From the NCBI GenBank assembly GCA_003133265.1, contig PKWQ01000187.1, forward strand, positions 500 through 8,501: DNA of 8,002 nucleotides. Reading direction: 5' to 3'. Source of the stretch: Acetobacteraceae bacterium (GTDB lineage Bacteria; Pseudomonadota; Alphaproteobacteria; Acetobacterales; Acetobacteraceae). Positions within the stretch are counted from its first letter, which is position 1; each line of letters begins with the position of its first letter. Of the stretch, positions 6,578 to 8,002 are shown piece after piece. A program made the translations under genes and the position numbers. The notes under the pieces were generated by a model. It had not been told where the DNA came from. It searched no databases and was given only the letters and a program-made list of their open reading frames with translations.

Positions 6578-6600
6578 GCGTTCCATGCCTCCCCTAGGCT
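6571..6600 (+). promoter_or_regulatory. Candidate sigma70-type promoter for the rhodanese gene
   Basis: TTGCCA (6571-6576, five of six consensus bases) is followed after 18 bp by TAGGCT (6595-6600, matching the most important T, A and final T of the -10). The predicted start near 6607 leaves a leader of about 20 nt, fitting the AGGA ribosome site at 6620-6623. The -35 sequence and spacing are the same as in the moaA candidate. Confidence 0.45.
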
Positions 6601-6627
6601 CCCGTCCGGGTTTCAGGACAGGACCGC

Positions 6628-8002
6628 ATGAACCGCATCGACGCCGCCACCCTGCGCAACTGGATCGAGGACGGCGAGGAACTGGCGCTGCTCGATGCAC
6701 GGGAGGAAGGCGAGTTCGGCGCCTCGCATCTGTTCTGGGCGGTGCCGTGTCCGCTGTCACGCGCCGAGATCCGCGCCCGCCAGCTGCTGCCCTGGCGCGG
6801 CGTGCGGGTGGTGTGCGTCGATGACGGGCGCGGCTTGGCCGAGCGGCTGGCCGGCTTTATCGAGCGGATCGGCGGTATCAATGTCTCGGTGCTGGACGGC
6901 GGCACCCCGGCCTGGGCGGCGGCGGGCTACGTGCTGTTCAGCGGCGTCAATGTCCCCTCTAAGGCGTTCGGCGAGTGGGTCGAGCACCATTACGGCACCG
7001 AGAGCGTGGACGCGCCGGTGCTGAAGCAGTGGATCGACCAGGGCCGCGACATGGTGGTGCTGGACAGCCGCACGGCGGAGGAATTCGCGCGGATGACCAT
7101 CCCGACCGCGATCAGCGTGCCGGGCGGCGAACTCGCCTACCGCATCGGCGATCTGGCGCCCCGGCCGGAAACGCTGGTGGTGGTGAACTGCGCCGGGCGC
7201 ACCCGCAGCATCATGGGCGCGGAGAGCCTGCGCCGGGCCGGCATCCCCAACAAGGTGGTGGCGCTGCGCAACGGCACCATGGGCTGGGAGCTGGCCGGCT
7301 TCGCCTGCGATCGCGGTCGTGCCGACCGCTTCGCGCCGGACACGCCGAGCACCGCCGCCGAGGCGCTGAAGCGGGCGCGGGCGTTCGCCGATGCGTCCGG
7401 CGTGCGGGCGATCACGCCCGCCAAGCTCGCGTGCTTCGAGGCCGATACCAGCCGCACCCTCTATGTGCTGGACGTCCGCGATCCCGCGGAGTTCCGCGTC
7501 GGCCATCGCCCCGGCAGCCGCAACGCGCCGGGCGGGCAGCTGGTGCAGGCGACCGACGGCTGGATCGGCGTGCGCGGCGCGCGGATCGTGCTGGTCGACG
7601 ATGACGGCGTGCGCGCCCGCATGTCGGCGGCGTGGCTGCGACAGATGGGCCACAAGGACGTGTTCGTCGCCGACGGCGCGCTCGCTGGCGGCATCGCCGC
7701 CGAGGAGATCGTGCCCGAGCTTGCCGCACCCGTGGCGACGACCGATGAAGCCGGCCTCGCGGCCCGGCTGGGCGCGGAAACAGTGGTGATCGATCTGGCC
7801 CGCAGCATCGATTTCCGCGACGGCCATATCCCGGGCGCGCACTGGGGCATTCGCACCCGCCTCGCCGCCCTCGCGCCGCATCTGGCCGAGGCGCGCGCCG
7901 TGGTGCTGGCCTCCCCGGACGGGGTGGTGGCGCGGCTGGCGGTGCCGGAACTGCGCGGCCTGACCGGCGCGGAGGTGCTGGTGCTGGATGGCGGCACCGA
8001 TG
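6628..8002 (+). CDS. Tandem multi-rhodanese sulfurtransferase-family protein (3' end missing)
   Basis: 458 codons are present and the gene runs off the right edge. The protein is a chain of rhodanese homology domains: about 4-103, 126-226, 259-356 and a fourth from about 370 that is cut. Domain 2 has the active-site loop NCAGRTRS with Cys188, so it can probably carry a persulfide. By my alignment the equivalent positions are Val64 in domain 1 (Cys63 lies one residue earlier), Val323 in domain 3 and Ala428 in domain 4, so these look non-catalytic. Repeated end motifs (VLDGGTPAW, VALRNGTMGW, VLDGGT) mark domain boundaries. The N-terminus has no signal peptide, so a cytoplasmic location is likely. 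Four-domain rhodanese proteins of roughly 530 residues are, to my knowledge, found in alpha- and betaproteobacteria, in some cases linked to sulfur amino acid metabolism. AGGA lies 4 nt before the ATG. Confidence 0.88.
   Translation, partial: MNRIDAATLRNWIEDGEELALLDAREEGEFGASHLFWAVPCPLSRAEIRARQLLPWRGVRVVCVDDGRGLAERLAGFIERIGGINVSVLDGGTPAWAAAGYVLFSGVNVPSKAFGEWVEHHYGTESVDAPVLKQWIDQGRDMVVLDSRTAEEFARMTIPTAISVPGGELAYRIGDLAPRPETLVVVNCAGRTRSIMGAESLRRAGIPNKVVALRNGTMGWELAGFACDRGRADRFAPDTPSTAAEALKRARAFADASGVRAITPAKLACFEADTSRTLYVLDVRDPAEFRVGHRPGSRNAPGGQLVQATDGWIGVRGARIVLVDDDGVRARMSAAWLRQMGHKDVFVADGALAGGIAAEEIVPELAAPVATTDEAGLAARLGAETVVIDLARSIDFRDGHIPGAHWGIRTRLAALAPHLAEARAVVLASPDGVVARLAVPELRGLTGAEVLVLDGGTD

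Noticed and set aside
6542..6760. Extended methyltransferase start giving 358 codons
   Set aside because: The extra 73 residues are Arg/Pro-rich, without domain similarity, and overlap the start of the divergent rhodanese gene.

Overview
The window is high-GC DNA with tightly packed genes, strong G/C bias at third codon positions and long antisense open frames. The gene content suggests an alphaproteobacterium, most likely Rhodospirillales (possibly Acetobacteraceae). The reasons are a hybrid CheA with a C-terminal receiver, a ChpT-type phosphotransferase next to it, an NDUFAF5-type methyltransferase, and a multi-rhodanese protein of a kind I recall from alpha- and betaproteobacteria. The taxonomic placement is inference.

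Left half (1-4451, minus strand): a chemotaxis operon read right to left. The order is a ChpT-like histidine phosphotransferase, cheA (hybrid kinase with HPt, kinase core, two CheW-like domains and a receiver), cheW, cheY and the start of cheB, which runs off the left edge. The genes lie 85, 21 and 9 bp apart, and cheY/cheB overlap by 4 bp. The A-W-Y-B order resembles the che1-type operons of Azospirillum and Rhodospirillum. CheA and CheW would sit at receptor arrays. CheA would phosphorylate CheY (motor control) and CheB (adaptation). The ChpT-like protein and the CheA receiver add two further phosphoryl-transfer sites.

Centre (4452-4684): a 233-bp divergent intergenic region. It holds a good sigma70-like promoter candidate for moaA, an inverted repeat over its -10/start region, and a pair of 8-bp direct repeats near its -35. 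It implies a moaA leader of about 175 nt.

Right half: moaA (plus strand, first step of molybdenum cofactor synthesis) meets a SAM-methyltransferase-fold gene (minus strand) tail to tail, 9 bp apart. A compact hairpin spans both stop codons. Divergent from the methyltransferase, across an 86-bp gap with its own promoter candidate, is a large tandem rhodanese protein that runs off the right edge (458 codons present). Only its second domain clearly keeps the catalytic cysteine.

I saw no RNA genes, CRISPR arrays, insertion sequences or attachment sites. The window looks like ordinary core chromosome. The most interesting points are the possible link between the hybrid CheA and the ChpT-like protein, the degenerate rhodanese domains, and the shortened SAM motif in the methyltransferase.
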